Below, piece by piece: positions 32,034 through 40,213 of a stretch of DNA of 64,000 bases. The position numbers and the translations under genes are program-made. The notes under the pieces were generated by a model that was not told the DNA's origin, ran no database searches, and saw only the letters and a program-made list of their open reading frames with translations. Each line of letters begins with the position of its first letter. The first letter of the stretch is position 1. Origin of the DNA: Selenomonadaceae bacterium (GTDB lineage: Bacteria; Bacillota; Negativicutes; Selenomonadales; Selenomonadaceae); the NCBI GenBank assembly GCA_017515635.1, contig JAFWFO010000056.1:57401-121400 (forward strand), in the 5' to 3' direction.

Positions 32034-32473
32034 AAAAATTTTTCGTGACAATCTGCGCGTTGATGATGATTCCCGCGATTGTTCACGCCGCAGATTTTCC
32101 CGTAACTTCGCCGTTCGGTTGGCGCATTCATCCAATTTCGGGCGACTGGAAATTTCATGCGGGCGTTGATCTCGGCTACGAATACGGCTCATATATCGGC
32201 GCGATTTTCGACGGGCAAGTCGTTGTGGCGGACAATTTGGGCGACGGCTACGGCAACCAAGTTTTGATTTATCACGCGGCGATTGACGCTTACACGCGCT
32301 ACGCTCACTGTAGCGTTTTGCACGTCACGGCGGGGCAATTCGTCACACGCGGACAAGTTATCGCGCAAGTCGGCTCAACGGGCTATTCGACGGGGCCTCA
32401 TCTGCATTTGGAATATATCGTCCGCGCCGGCGAAAATTATCAGTACGCAGATCCGCTGACGTTATATCAATAA
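32030..32473 (+). CDS. Secreted M23-family metallopeptidase
   Basis: A 147-residue protein with signal peptide MKKFFVTICALMMIPAIVHA and essentially only a LytM/M23 domain. It carries SPFGWRIHPISGDWKFHAGVDLG (first zinc His and Asp), VLIYHAAIDAYTRYAHC and GPHLHLEY (HxH). It would cut peptidoglycan cross-bridges or stems in the periplasm. GTG start in a GTGA overlap with ribD, so the two are co-transcribed although functionally unrelated. Confidence 0.9.
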   Translation: MKKFFVTICALMMIPAIVHAADFPVTSPFGWRIHPISGDWKFHAGVDLGYEYGSYIGAIFDGQVVVADNLGDGYGNQVLIYHAAIDAYTRYAHCSVLHVTAGQFVTRGQVIAQVGSTGYSTGPHLHLEYIVRAGENYQYADPLTLYQ

Positions 32474-32515
32474 AAAAATCCCCGCTCACATGAACGGGGA
32501 TAATTTTTTTTGTTG
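32470..32515. terminator. Bidirectional terminator between the M23 gene and the giant gene
   Basis: Stem ATCCCCG/CGGGGAT (32479-32485, 32495-32501) flanked by A- and T-runs, serving both convergent genes. Confidence 0.8.
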
Positions 32516-32526
32516 GAGTGTCCGGA

Positions 32527-35500
32527 TTATTTGGTTTTCCACTCGCCGTTGTCGACAAAATAAGTCGTGCCGTCGTTGTTGATTCGGAATTCAACATCGG
32601 TGCTGTCAACGGTCAAGCTGCCGCCGTCGGTGAAGCGCAGGACAACGCCGCCATCGCCGATTTCACCAACAACTTGATTAATCGTCATCGTATTCAAATC
32701 AACAATGTCACCTTCCTTCGCGCCTTGAATCGTATCGTTGCCGTTGCCGAGGTGGTAGAAGAAAGTATTTTTTGATTCGCCGCCGATTAACAAGTCGTTG
32801 CCATCATTACCGCCCCACAAACTTGAATCGCCGTGCCCAGCGATAATCGTTTCGTCCAAGACACTGCCGGCAAGAGATGTGCGCCCTTCGACAGCGGAGG
32901 CGTCGAGCGTGCGAATGTTGCCGAAGAAGAAAGTTCCGTGCGAGCTGTCAAGCCAAATTTCTGCGGAGTCAACAGTTGAATCGACGGTGAGCGAATCGCC
33001 GCCGTCCGCAACGTAGCAATTTGCCAATCCGTCGTAAGCAACATTTTTGTCGACTTTGACAATTAAATCGTTCAAGCGGAAATCTTTGCCCGCCGCGTCC
33101 TCAAGCGTCAAGTAATCGTCGCCGTCATTGAGTTGCATGACAACATCGTCGCCCGAAAGTGAAGCCCGCGTCACGAGGTCGGAAACAACCATAACTTTAT
33201 CGGCGTTGCCAGAAGTTTTGTTTTCGCGTGTGATGAATTCAAAATTTGAAACGGTGTCGTTGCCGTCGCCCGCGAAGAAAAAGAACGAAGTCATGCCGTT
33301 TTTGTCAGCCGAGTCGCTTTTGCCGATTAAGTTATCGTCGCCCGCGCCGCCCCACAAACTGCCGTAGCCGTTGCCCGCGACAAGAGTATTTTTTTCCGCG
33401 TTGCCGATGAGCGTCGAAAGTCCGTCGCCCGCTGCAATGCTGTTTATGCCGTAAAATTGTTTTTCGCCGGCGTCTGTGACGATAGGTTCGTCACTCAAGT
33501 TGACGAACAATTTTTCGGTCGTGCCGCTGAAATCGACGCCGCTACCTTTGTCTTCTTTATTGCCAATGTACATTTGCGCGTCTTGAGATTTAATCACGCC
33601 GCCGGCTTTTGCCACGGCAACTTTCGTGGTGTAATCTGGCATCGCAAAAAGAATTTCGGTAAAGTCCGCGTCGTCCTCCGCCACGTCATTGAGTGTAACT
33701 TGTGCGCCGCCGTCGACACTTGCAACAAGATTTTCGTCGTATAAACGAAGTCGAACAGCAAGCCCGCCGTCTGAGTAGATCGCATCGCTGTCGAAGTCGA
33801 AACCCGTTTTGAAATTGTGAACGGTGTCATTTCCGCCGCCATCCAAGTTGATTTTCACGCCGCTTGAATTTTCGTCACGTTCTTCAATGAAAATTGAATT
33901 TTTACCCGCGCCCGCGTCGACAAAGTTGCCTTCAGCCGCGAAAATCGTATCGTTGCCGCTGCCCGCGATTAAAGTCGAATTTTTGTCGCCCGACAAAAGC
34001 AGATTGTCCGTGGAATCGCTCGCGTTCAACGAAGCGTAATTTCCCGCGAAGCCGACAATTTGACGCGTGCCGTTTCTGTCGAAGAAATTTACAAGTTGAC
34101 TTTGCGTGTTGAAATCTGCAACCGCACCGCTCATCGAAAGTTTGCCGTTTCCAAAGTCAATCCTGCCGTCTTTGACCGCCGAAACAATGTCGCCGTAAGT
34201 CGTGCCAAAACCCGTGCCCGACGACAAATCATAGCCGTCAATCGTCATCTTGCCGCCGAGCGCGAACAACCACGTATCGCCGCCCGTCAAATTCAGGTGA
34301 ACATTTTTGCCTTGACTGACAACCGTGTCGTCGCCCGCCGTGATGTTGACGCGTGCCGCAGTGTTTTCGACAATCGCCAGGTCGCCGCCGCTCAACGAAA
34401 TGTCAAATCTGCCTTTGTCGCTTGCCGAAACAATCGAAACGTTTTCGGGATTAAATATGTCGACAAGCGCGCTTGCCGAAGTGTTTTTCGTGATAAGCGG
34501 ATTGTTCGCGTTGAAAATGTAAGCGTCATTGCCGTTTTCAAGCCCGACAATCACGTCGCCCGCCTTCGCCGAAATGTTCGCGGTGTTGACGGTGTAATTG
34601 CCCGCGTCGGAAACTTTCAAGCTTGCGCCTTCGTCAAGTCCGACAATTTCTTTGTCGCGAATCCAAATTCCGTCTTCGTCGCCCGCCAAAGTGAATTCGT
34701 TGGTGTTGACAGCCATTGACGCGCCGACTTGTTGCAACCAAATTTTATCTTCGTCGTCGGTGATAATTGAACTGCCGTCCGAAACGTCATGCAGATAAAG
34801 CGCATTGTCATACGCGCCGACAGACGAAAATTTTCCGTCGAAATCGCAGTTGATACCGTTAATCGTGGCAAGATGAGACGTTTCACTTAATTGCAAGCTG
34901 CCTTCGAGGTCGTTAATCGCCATAATGTCTTGGCTTTCGAGGTCGAATTCAAATGTAACGTTCGGGTCGCCTTGAACAGTGATGGCAATCGAATCGTCCT
35001 CGCCTTCGCCGAAAGTGAAAACGCCCGTCGTGTCGGTGTGAACTTTGCTTGCCGTGCCGACAGATGCCAAAGTCGCTTTGTCGCTCAAACCGTAAATTTC
35101 AACGCCGTTATCGTTCGCGGAAATGGAAACGTCTTTGTCGCCGAAAATTTTTATTCCCGCGCCGCCGTTCACGCTGAATTGTCCTTCGGTGAAGTCGCCG
35201 CTTATCGTGCCGTTCAAGTCGGAGACTTTGTCGGCGTAGGGAGCCGAATCAACGTCGAAGCGCGCCCGAATTCCCGTGCCGAGTTCACTTCCGTCAGCGA
35301 TCGTGTAAGTTTTTTTGCCGATTGTGAAATCGCCCGTCGTGTCGGTGACCAAAACGTAATAACTCAAAGTTTCTTCGTCGTCGAGGGTTGCGCCGCCGGA
35401 AATTGTCGCGCCGTCCGAAATGCCGATAACGTCTTCCAAACCGATTGGGTCTGTGCGAATTCGATAGGAGTTGTCGCCCTTCGCGATAAATTTTTCCGTG

Positions 35501-38500
35501 AAGATTGAGCCGACGTAAGGCGAATCAATTTCGCCGAGATATTCTTCGCTCTCTTCGGTGAGCGTGCGGCTGAAAATAAATCCGTCTTGCGCGCCCGTGA
35601 CGGTGATTACCATCGGAATTTCTCTGCCGTCCGTCAAACTCAACGAATCAAGCTGGAAAATTTTCGCGTCGGCAGTGACGTTGCCCGCCTCGGCAAGCAC
35701 GAAAGAATTTCCTTCGCCGAAACCGTTTGCAACGACGCCCGCGCCCAAAACGACGTTATCGGCGGTGAGGCTGACATTGCCGTCGCCCGCGAAAGTCATG
35801 CCGTCGTAAGTGACAACGTCGTCGCTTGTGTGGAACGTCATATAATCATCGGTCGCCGTCAAAGCCAAATTCGCGGCGGAAGTCGTAATCGTCTGCCCGT
35901 TGATTGTGTAAGTGCCCGCGTCGGTCGTCGTGAAGTACAGCGCGGGAACCAGATCTTTCAGGTCGGTCGAAAGAGTTGTACCTTCGGCAACTCTGAAAAT
36001 TCCGTGCCCGATGTAAACACTGCCGTCGCTGACGCTGAACGTGCTTGACTTGTCGTCGCGTGACCAGGTGATTGCAAGTGCGCCCGTGCCCGCGACGTAA
36101 TTGGTGCCGACTGCGGAAATTTCGAGGTAACCGCCCGTGCCGTTGCTCTCCAGCGTGATGTTGACCGGTTGTCCGCCGAGCGTTGAAGTTGCCGTGAGCG
36201 TTGAATCTTTGTCGAACAGAACTTTGCCCGCGTTGTAATGAATCGTGCCGTTCAAGCCCGTCAATGTCGTTTGAACGTCGCCGGCCGTCAGGTCGATTGA
36301 CAGTTCGCCGTCCGAAGAAACTTTCAAGCCCTGCGCGTCGAAGCCGATTGAGCCGCCCGTGTCCGAAGCCGTCAGCGTTAGCTTGGTGCCGTCCTCCCAC
36401 GTGAGATTGACGACGGTGCCTTTTTCGAGTGAAAGCGTGCGATCGCTGTTCAAGATGAGTGCGCCCGACGAAACGTCGATGTTAGCCTTGCGGTCGCTGC
36501 TGACGAAATTCAATTCAAGTTGCCCGTCACCCGCGTTCGGTGCGAAACGAATTCCGCTGTCGGTGAAAGTCAGTTGACCGCTTGCGTCGTCGAGTGCGGT
36601 AATTTCCAACGATCTTTCGCCGCTGCCGAGCGTTAAGACGGTGCCTTTCGTAAAGTGAAGTTCCTTCGACGCGATGTCAAAGCCGACTGTGCCGGTGATG
36701 ACTGCTTGATCTTCCATAATCGTGTTGCCGTCCTTGCTGAGCGTGAACAGCATTTCGTGCTTGCGTTCGTTCGGGAAGTTGATGTCAAGCCGTCCGTCCG
36801 TGATTGTCGGGACGAAAACAACGGTCGTGTCGTTCGTCGCCATTTTGACTTCGTAGCCGTTGACGTTGAGTTGTGCGAAAGTGTTCGTGCCGTTGCCGTG
36901 TGAGCTGTTCGCGCCCGTCAAGCCGAAAGTGCCCGACGCGGGGTTGTAGCTTAACACGCCGCCCGCCGTCAAGTCGCCCGTAAAAACCGTTTGCCCGCCG
37001 CTTGTGACGGAAACTTTTGCCGTCGCGTCGCTGTCGAGGTCGAAGTAAGAAATTCCGTCGTCAACTTTGTACGTGGCGGAAATTGTCTTCGGTGCAGTAA
37101 GCTTGATGACTCGGTCACCCTGCGTGACTGAAACGGTCGTGCCTTCGGCGATTGCAACTTTCTTCGTCGCGTTGTCGTAGGTGATTGAACCGCTCGTGAC
37201 TTCGGCGTTGTCGATTACCTTGACTTGAATCGCGTCGTCGCTGCCCGTCAACATGAACGCGTTGCCGTCCGACAAAACTTTAACTGCGGCGTCGTCCGCA
37301 AATGAAATGGTGTCGTCGTCAATCACATGAACTTGAACGTCGTCGGAAGATGTGATGACTTTTATACCGTTAATCATGTAAGTGCCCTCCTTGTCGAGCA
37401 TGAAATACTGCGCGGCAACAAAGTCTTTAAAGTCGGTGGCAATGTCGCTGCCCTCGGCAACGTGGAAGACGCGCCCTTGAATGAACACGGAGCCTTTGTT
37501 GACACTGAAAGAACTTTGGGCATTGCCGAGCGTGTAAGTGACGAAATTTTTGCCGCTGCCCGCGCTGTAGGTTACTCCCTTGTTGGCGAAGTGTAAAGAT
37601 GCGTCGCCGTCAATCGCCTCGAATCTTATGCCGACGTTGCGCCCTTCGACGATGTTTTGACCCGTGATGACAGTTCCCGCGTCCAAAGTGACGGTGCCGG
37701 CTTTGTACCACAGATCGCCTTCGATTGAAGTAATTTCCGTAACGTAGCCGTCGGTGGTCGTCAAAATCACGTCAAGATTTTTATCGGCGGAGGAAAGTCG
37801 AATTCCATTGTCGGGGTCGAGCAGAATGGAGCCGCTTGAGCCGCGTGACTTCAGCTTAAGGTTGATGCCGTCCGTCCAAGTGAGGTCGACAATTGTGCCG
37901 TCCGCGAACGAAATGGATCCGTCGAGTTTGTAAGTCAGCGAACCCGTCATATCGAGTGAAGCCGTGCGCGTTTCGCCGTCGCGTGTCACGGAAATTTCCA
38001 AATTGCCGTCGCCTTTGTTGGGCGTGAAAGTAATTCCGTCCGCGCCGAGGGAAATTGAGCCGCCCGCGTCATTGGTCGCCTTGAAGTTGACAACGTAACC
38101 TCCGCCGAAGTCGATTTTAAGTTCGGTGCCTTTGGTGACAGTCAACTTGCCGCCGTCGCCCAAAATGAACGAGCCGCTCAAAATTTCGACGTTTGCGGTC
38201 ATTGAGCCGGCAGAATTTTTAATCGTTATATCAAGTGTGCCGTCGCCCGTGTTCGGCGTGAAAGTAAATCCGTTGTCCGCGAACGAAAAAACTGTTGAGG
38301 CGTCGCCGTTTGCCTTCGCGATAATTTTGTAACCGCCCGACGACAAAGAAATTTCCGCGCCGTCAGTCAATCCAATCGTTTGATTCGCGTGATTGACGAA
38401 AATTGAGCCGCCGCTTACCGAAAATTCGCGTGCAAAAATCGGAGTGTCGCCCTTCGCGATAGAAATTCCGAGTTTGCCGCCGTTTTCCGACGTGAACGTG

Positions 38501-39141
38501 ATACCTTTTGAAGTAAACGAAAATCCTCCGCCAGAATCGTCATTTGCCGTTGCGCTGAACGTGTAATCGCCGAAAGTATTTGAAATTGTTGTGCCGCCGC
38601 TGAAAGAAAATGTGTGATCCGTGAAATTTCGGATTGCGGTACCGGAAACGCCAAACTCAAGCGTATTGCCGCCAATCAACACGGAAACATTGAATTTTTC
38701 TGAACTGATGACGAAAGCTTCAGTCGTTATCGAAAATTCGGCTGAGTTTTCGATCGCGAATTTATAATCGGCATTGGAATGGGTTCCCGCAATCGAAAAT
38801 TTGGTTGCGCCCGTTGAAACGTTGTCGCTTGTGACGGTTGCGGTGCCTTCGGTGAAATAAAACGTGCGGCCGCTGAGCGTGACGGCAAGAGCGTCATTTT
38901 CTGTTGCAGAAAATTTAATCGCGTCGTCGGAAGCGTCGAAAGTTATTGTCGGGGAATTTTCCGCGTCAGTCAATGTCGATTGAACTTTACCGCTTGCAAG
39001 CCCCGAAACTTTTCCGTCATCGTCGAGATTGAAAACCGCGTTTGTTGTTGCGGTGTAAGTCACGCCGTCAAGTTCATAAGTTTCGCCTGCAGAAATTTCT
39101 TGCGTGGCGAATCGTTGAAGGTCGAAAATAAAATCTTGCAT
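32527..39141 (-). CDS. Giant beta-repeat surface/secreted protein with FDLQRF N terminus
   Basis: Start at ATG 39141 (GGAGG, eight bases) gives 2204 residues. It opens with MQDFIFDLQRFATQEI, a non-canonical N terminus instead of a signal peptide. Most of the protein is made of degenerate 75-95-residue beta modules, with recurring phrases such as G-I-x-F-x-P-N-x-G-D-G and F-x-[VS]-x-x-G-S-[VI]. A block of about 265 residues (near 336-604) is repeated, diverged, about 490 residues later (near 830-1094). From about residue 1710 to the end there are RTX-like units (GSGNDTIFA, GDGNDTV) and two SLWGG modules; it ends TYFVDNGEWKTK. No Cys-rich or catalytic motif is seen. Likely an adhesin or surface-layer component; export route unknown. 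Confidence 0.8.
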   Translation of the reverse strand: MQDFIFDLQRFATQEISAGETYELDGVTYTATTNAVFNLDDDGKVSGLASGKVQSTLTDAENSPTITFDASDDAIKFSATENDALAVTLSGRTFYFTEGTATVTSDNVSTGATKFSIAGTHSNADYKFAIENSAEFSITTEAFVISSEKFNVSVLIGGNTLEFGVSGTAIRNFTDHTFSFSGGTTISNTFGDYTFSATANDDSGGGFSFTSKGITFTSENGGKLGISIAKGDTPIFAREFSVSGGSIFVNHANQTIGLTDGAEISLSSGGYKIIAKANGDASTVFSFADNGFTFTPNTGDGTLDITIKNSAGSMTANVEILSGSFILGDGGKLTVTKGTELKIDFGGGYVVNFKATNDAGGSISLGADGITFTPNKGDGNLEISVTRDGETRTASLDMTGSLTYKLDGSISFADGTIVDLTWTDGINLKLKSRGSSGSILLDPDNGIRLSSADKNLDVILTTTDGYVTEITSIEGDLWYKAGTVTLDAGTVITGQNIVEGRNVGIRFEAIDGDASLHFANKGVTYSAGSGKNFVTYTLGNAQSSFSVNKGSVFIQGRVFHVAEGSDIATDFKDFVAAQYFMLDKEGTYMINGIKVITSSDDVQVHVIDDDTISFADDAAVKVLSDGNAFMLTGSDDAIQVKVIDNAEVTSGSITYDNATKKVAIAEGTTVSVTQGDRVIKLTAPKTISATYKVDDGISYFDLDSDATAKVSVTSGGQTVFTGDLTAGGVLSYNPASGTFGLTGANSSHGNGTNTFAQLNVNGYEVKMATNDTTVVFVPTITDGRLDINFPNERKHEMLFTLSKDGNTIMEDQAVITGTVGFDIASKELHFTKGTVLTLGSGERSLEITALDDASGQLTFTDSGIRFAPNAGDGQLELNFVSSDRKANIDVSSGALILNSDRTLSLEKGTVVNLTWEDGTKLTLTASDTGGSIGFDAQGLKVSSDGELSIDLTAGDVQTTLTGLNGTIHYNAGKVLFDKDSTLTATSTLGGQPVNITLESNGTGGYLEISAVGTNYVAGTGALAITWSRDDKSSTFSVSDGSVYIGHGIFRVAEGTTLSTDLKDLVPALYFTTTDAGTYTINGQTITTSAANLALTATDDYMTFHTSDDVVTYDGMTFAGDGNVSLTADNVVLGAGVVANGFGEGNSFVLAEAGNVTADAKIFQLDSLSLTDGREIPMVITVTGAQDGFIFSRTLTEESEEYLGEIDSPYVGSIFTEKFIAKGDNSYRIRTDPIGLEDVIGISDGATISGGATLDDEETLSYYVLVTDTTGDFTIGKKTYTIADGSELGTGIRARFDVDSAPYADKVSDLNGTISGDFTEGQFSVNGGAGIKIFGDKDVSISANDNGVEIYGLSDKATLASVGTASKVHTDTTGVFTFGEGEDDSIAITVQGDPNVTFEFDLESQDIMAINDLEGSLQLSETSHLATINGINCDFDGKFSSVGAYDNALYLHDVSDGSSIITDDEDKIWLQQVGASMAVNTNEFTLAGDEDGIWIRDKEIVGLDEGASLKVSDAGNYTVNTANISAKAGDVIVGLENGNDAYIFNANNPLITKNTSASALVDIFNPENVSIVSASDKGRFDISLSGGDLAIVENTAARVNITAGDDTVVSQGKNVHLNLTGGDTWLFALGGKMTIDGYDLSSGTGFGTTYGDIVSAVKDGRIDFGNGKLSMSGAVADFNTQSQLVNFFDRNGTRQIVGFAGNYASLNASDSTDNLLLSGDKNSTLIAGSGNDTIFAAEGNFVDAGAGKNSIFIEERDENSSGVKINLDGGGNDTVHNFKTGFDFDSDAIYSDGGLAVRLRLYDENLVASVDGGAQVTLNDVAEDDADFTEILFAMPDYTTKVAVAKAGGVIKSQDAQMYIGNKEDKGSGVDFSGTTEKLFVNLSDEPIVTDAGEKQFYGINSIAAGDGLSTLIGNAEKNTLVAGNGYGSLWGGAGDDNLIGKSDSADKNGMTSFFFFAGDGNDTVSNFEFITRENKTSGNADKVMVVSDLVTRASLSGDDVVMQLNDGDDYLTLEDAAGKDFRLNDLIVKVDKNVAYDGLANCYVADGGDSLTVDSTVDSAEIWLDSSHGTFFFGNIRTLDASAVEGRTSLAGSVLDETIIAGHGDSSLWGGNDGNDLLIGGESKNTFFYHLGNGNDTIQGAKEGDIVDLNTMTINQVVGEIGDGGVVLRFTDGGSLTVDSTDVEFRINNDGTTYFVDNGEWKTK
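35860..36660 (-). repeat. Internal duplication of the giant gene, downstream copy
   Basis: Encodes residues about 830-1094. The order GDGQLELNF, VVNLTWEDG, IHYNAGKVLFDKDS, FSVSDGSVYIGHGIFRVAEG and KDLVPALYF matches the copy at 37330-38135. The repeat is clear at protein level and strongly diverged; limits are approximate. Confidence 0.65.
37330..38135 (-). repeat. Internal duplication of the giant gene, upstream copy
   Basis: Encodes residues about 336-604. The order is GDGNLEISV, IVDLTWTDG, LWYKAGTVTLDAGT, FSVNKGSVFIQGRVFHVAEG and KDFVAAQYF, each element with a partner in the copy at 35860-36660, offset about 1475 bases. Confidence 0.65.
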
Positions 39142-39184
39142 AAAAAATTCCTCCATGTTGAAAATCTGTCGCCGAGTTTGATTT

Positions 39185-39213
39185 ATTGTTTCACAAACGC
39201 GATAAAACGTCAA
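39185..39213 (-). promoter_or_regulatory. Promoter of the giant gene
   Basis: Minus strand: TTGACG (39208-39213), 17-base spacer, AACAAT (39185-39190), about 45 bases before the ATG. Confidence 0.45.
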
Positions 39214-39220
39214 TCCGAAA

Positions 39221-39250
39221 CAAAAAAAAGCGCGGAACAATTCCACGCCT
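39221..39250 (-). terminator. Terminator of the Cys-rich/HMA gene
   Basis: Minus strand: stem GCGTGGAA/TTCCGCGC (one G-T pair), loop TTG, then eight T residues (39222-39229). Confidence 0.75.
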
Positions 39251-39259
39251 GAAAATTTT

Positions 39260-39673
39260 TTAAGCGGTAATTGCTCCCGCCGTGTAGCCCGCCCGTTTAA
39301 TCGCGTCGCGCAAAATGTCATCGGAAATGTTTTCTTTCATGCCGACTTGAGCGGATTGTTTTTCGAGACTCGCCGCCGCAATCGTCACGCCGTCGATTTT
39401 TTCGAGTGCGCGAATCACATTGACGATACATTTGTCGCAAGTCATGCCGTCAACGTCAATCGTGCGGTGAATCGGGAATTTCTCAATTTTTTCGACGCGG
39501 TCGCGATAACTTTGGTCGAGCGCGTTTTTCATTGCACAACCGCCGTCGCAACTTGAGCAACTGCCCGAATCACAACAGGCCGCCTCGCCCTTGAAAAAAC
39601 TTCTGTACATTTTGCGCAGAGCGTAAGCCAACGCCGCCGCAATCAAAATTCCTAAAACAACAGTTGCAACCAT
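39260..39673 (-). CDS. Membrane-anchored Cys-rich protein fused to a heavy-metal-associated domain
   Basis: About 137 residues, start ATG 39673 (GGAG, eight bases). The N-terminal helix (VATVVLGILIAAALAYALRKM) is followed by a Cys cluster CCDSGSCSSCDGGC. This layout resembles the small Cys-rich membrane proteins encoded beside feoB. The C-terminal 70 residues form an HMA ferredoxin-like domain with the metal site MTCDKC. It lies near feoAB, with one gene between. It may chaperone metal at the membrane; the metal is not known. Confidence 0.8.
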   Translation of the reverse strand: MVATVVLGILIAAALAYALRKMYRSFFKGEAACCDSGSCSSCDGGCAMKNALDQSYRDRVEKIEKFPIHRTIDVDGMTCDKCIVNVIRALEKIDGVTIAAASLEKQSAQVGMKENISDDILRDAIKRAGYTAGAITA

Positions 39674-39694
39674 CAAATCATCTCCAAATTTTTC

Positions 39695-39723
39695 ATGACC
39701 AAAAAGAAACTTCGCGATATAAT
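39695..39723 (+). promoter_or_regulatory. Promoter of the glyoxalase-fold gene
   Basis: ATGACC (39695-39700, weak -35), 17-base spacer, perfect TATAAT (39718-39723). Confidence 0.5.
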
Positions 39724-39754
39724 TTTAACAAAAATTTTTCGGGAGGCAACTCAA

Positions 39755-40144
39755 ATGAAAATCGAACACGTTGCAATGTACTTTCACGACTTGGAGCGCG
39801 CAAAAAATTTCTTCGTGAAATATTTCGGCGCAAAGGCAAATGCGAAGTACCACAACGCCAAAACGGGTTTCAGTTCGTATTTTTTGACGTTCGACGACGG
39901 AGCGCGTCTTGAAATCATGCAACGCCCGACGCTTGAAGATTTTCCCAAAAACACATGGCACGCGGGCTTACATCACATTTCGTTTGAAGTCGGCGACAAA
40001 AACGACGTTGACGCACTGACGGAAAAACTTCGTGCGGACGGCTACACCGTGACGAGCAACCCGCGCACGACGGGCGACGGCTACTATGAAAGCGTGATTC
40101 TCGACGACGAAGGCAACTTGATTGAACTTGCCGCGAAACGCTGA
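39755..40144 (+). CDS. VOC-family (glyoxalase/dioxygenase fold) protein
   Basis: A 129-residue protein, start ATG 39755 (GGGAGG). It consists of two beta-alpha-beta-beta-beta modules: IEHVAMYFHDLERAKNFFVKYFG...LEIM and LHHISFEVGDKNDVDALTEKLRADGY...VILDDEGNLIELA. His in EHVAM and the Glu in NLIELA are at metal-ligand positions of lactoylglutathione lyase. It could detoxify methylglyoxal or act on another substrate. Single-gene unit. Confidence 0.85.
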   Translation: MKIEHVAMYFHDLERAKNFFVKYFGAKANAKYHNAKTGFSSYFLTFDDGARLEIMQRPTLEDFPKNTWHAGLHHISFEVGDKNDVDALTEKLRADGYTVTSNPRTTGDGYYESVILDDEGNLIELAAKR

Positions 40145-40156
40145 ACTTCGACGAAA

Positions 40157-40197
40157 AAATTTATCCCCGACGGTCAAACGACTGCCGGGGATTTTGT
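40157..40197. terminator. Bidirectional terminator between the VOC gene and feoB
   Basis: Stem ATCCCCG-A-CGGTC/GACTG-C-CGGGGAT, flanked by A/T-rich tracts on both sides. Confidence 0.75.
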
Positions 40198-40213
40198 TGT
40201 CAAAAATTATTCG

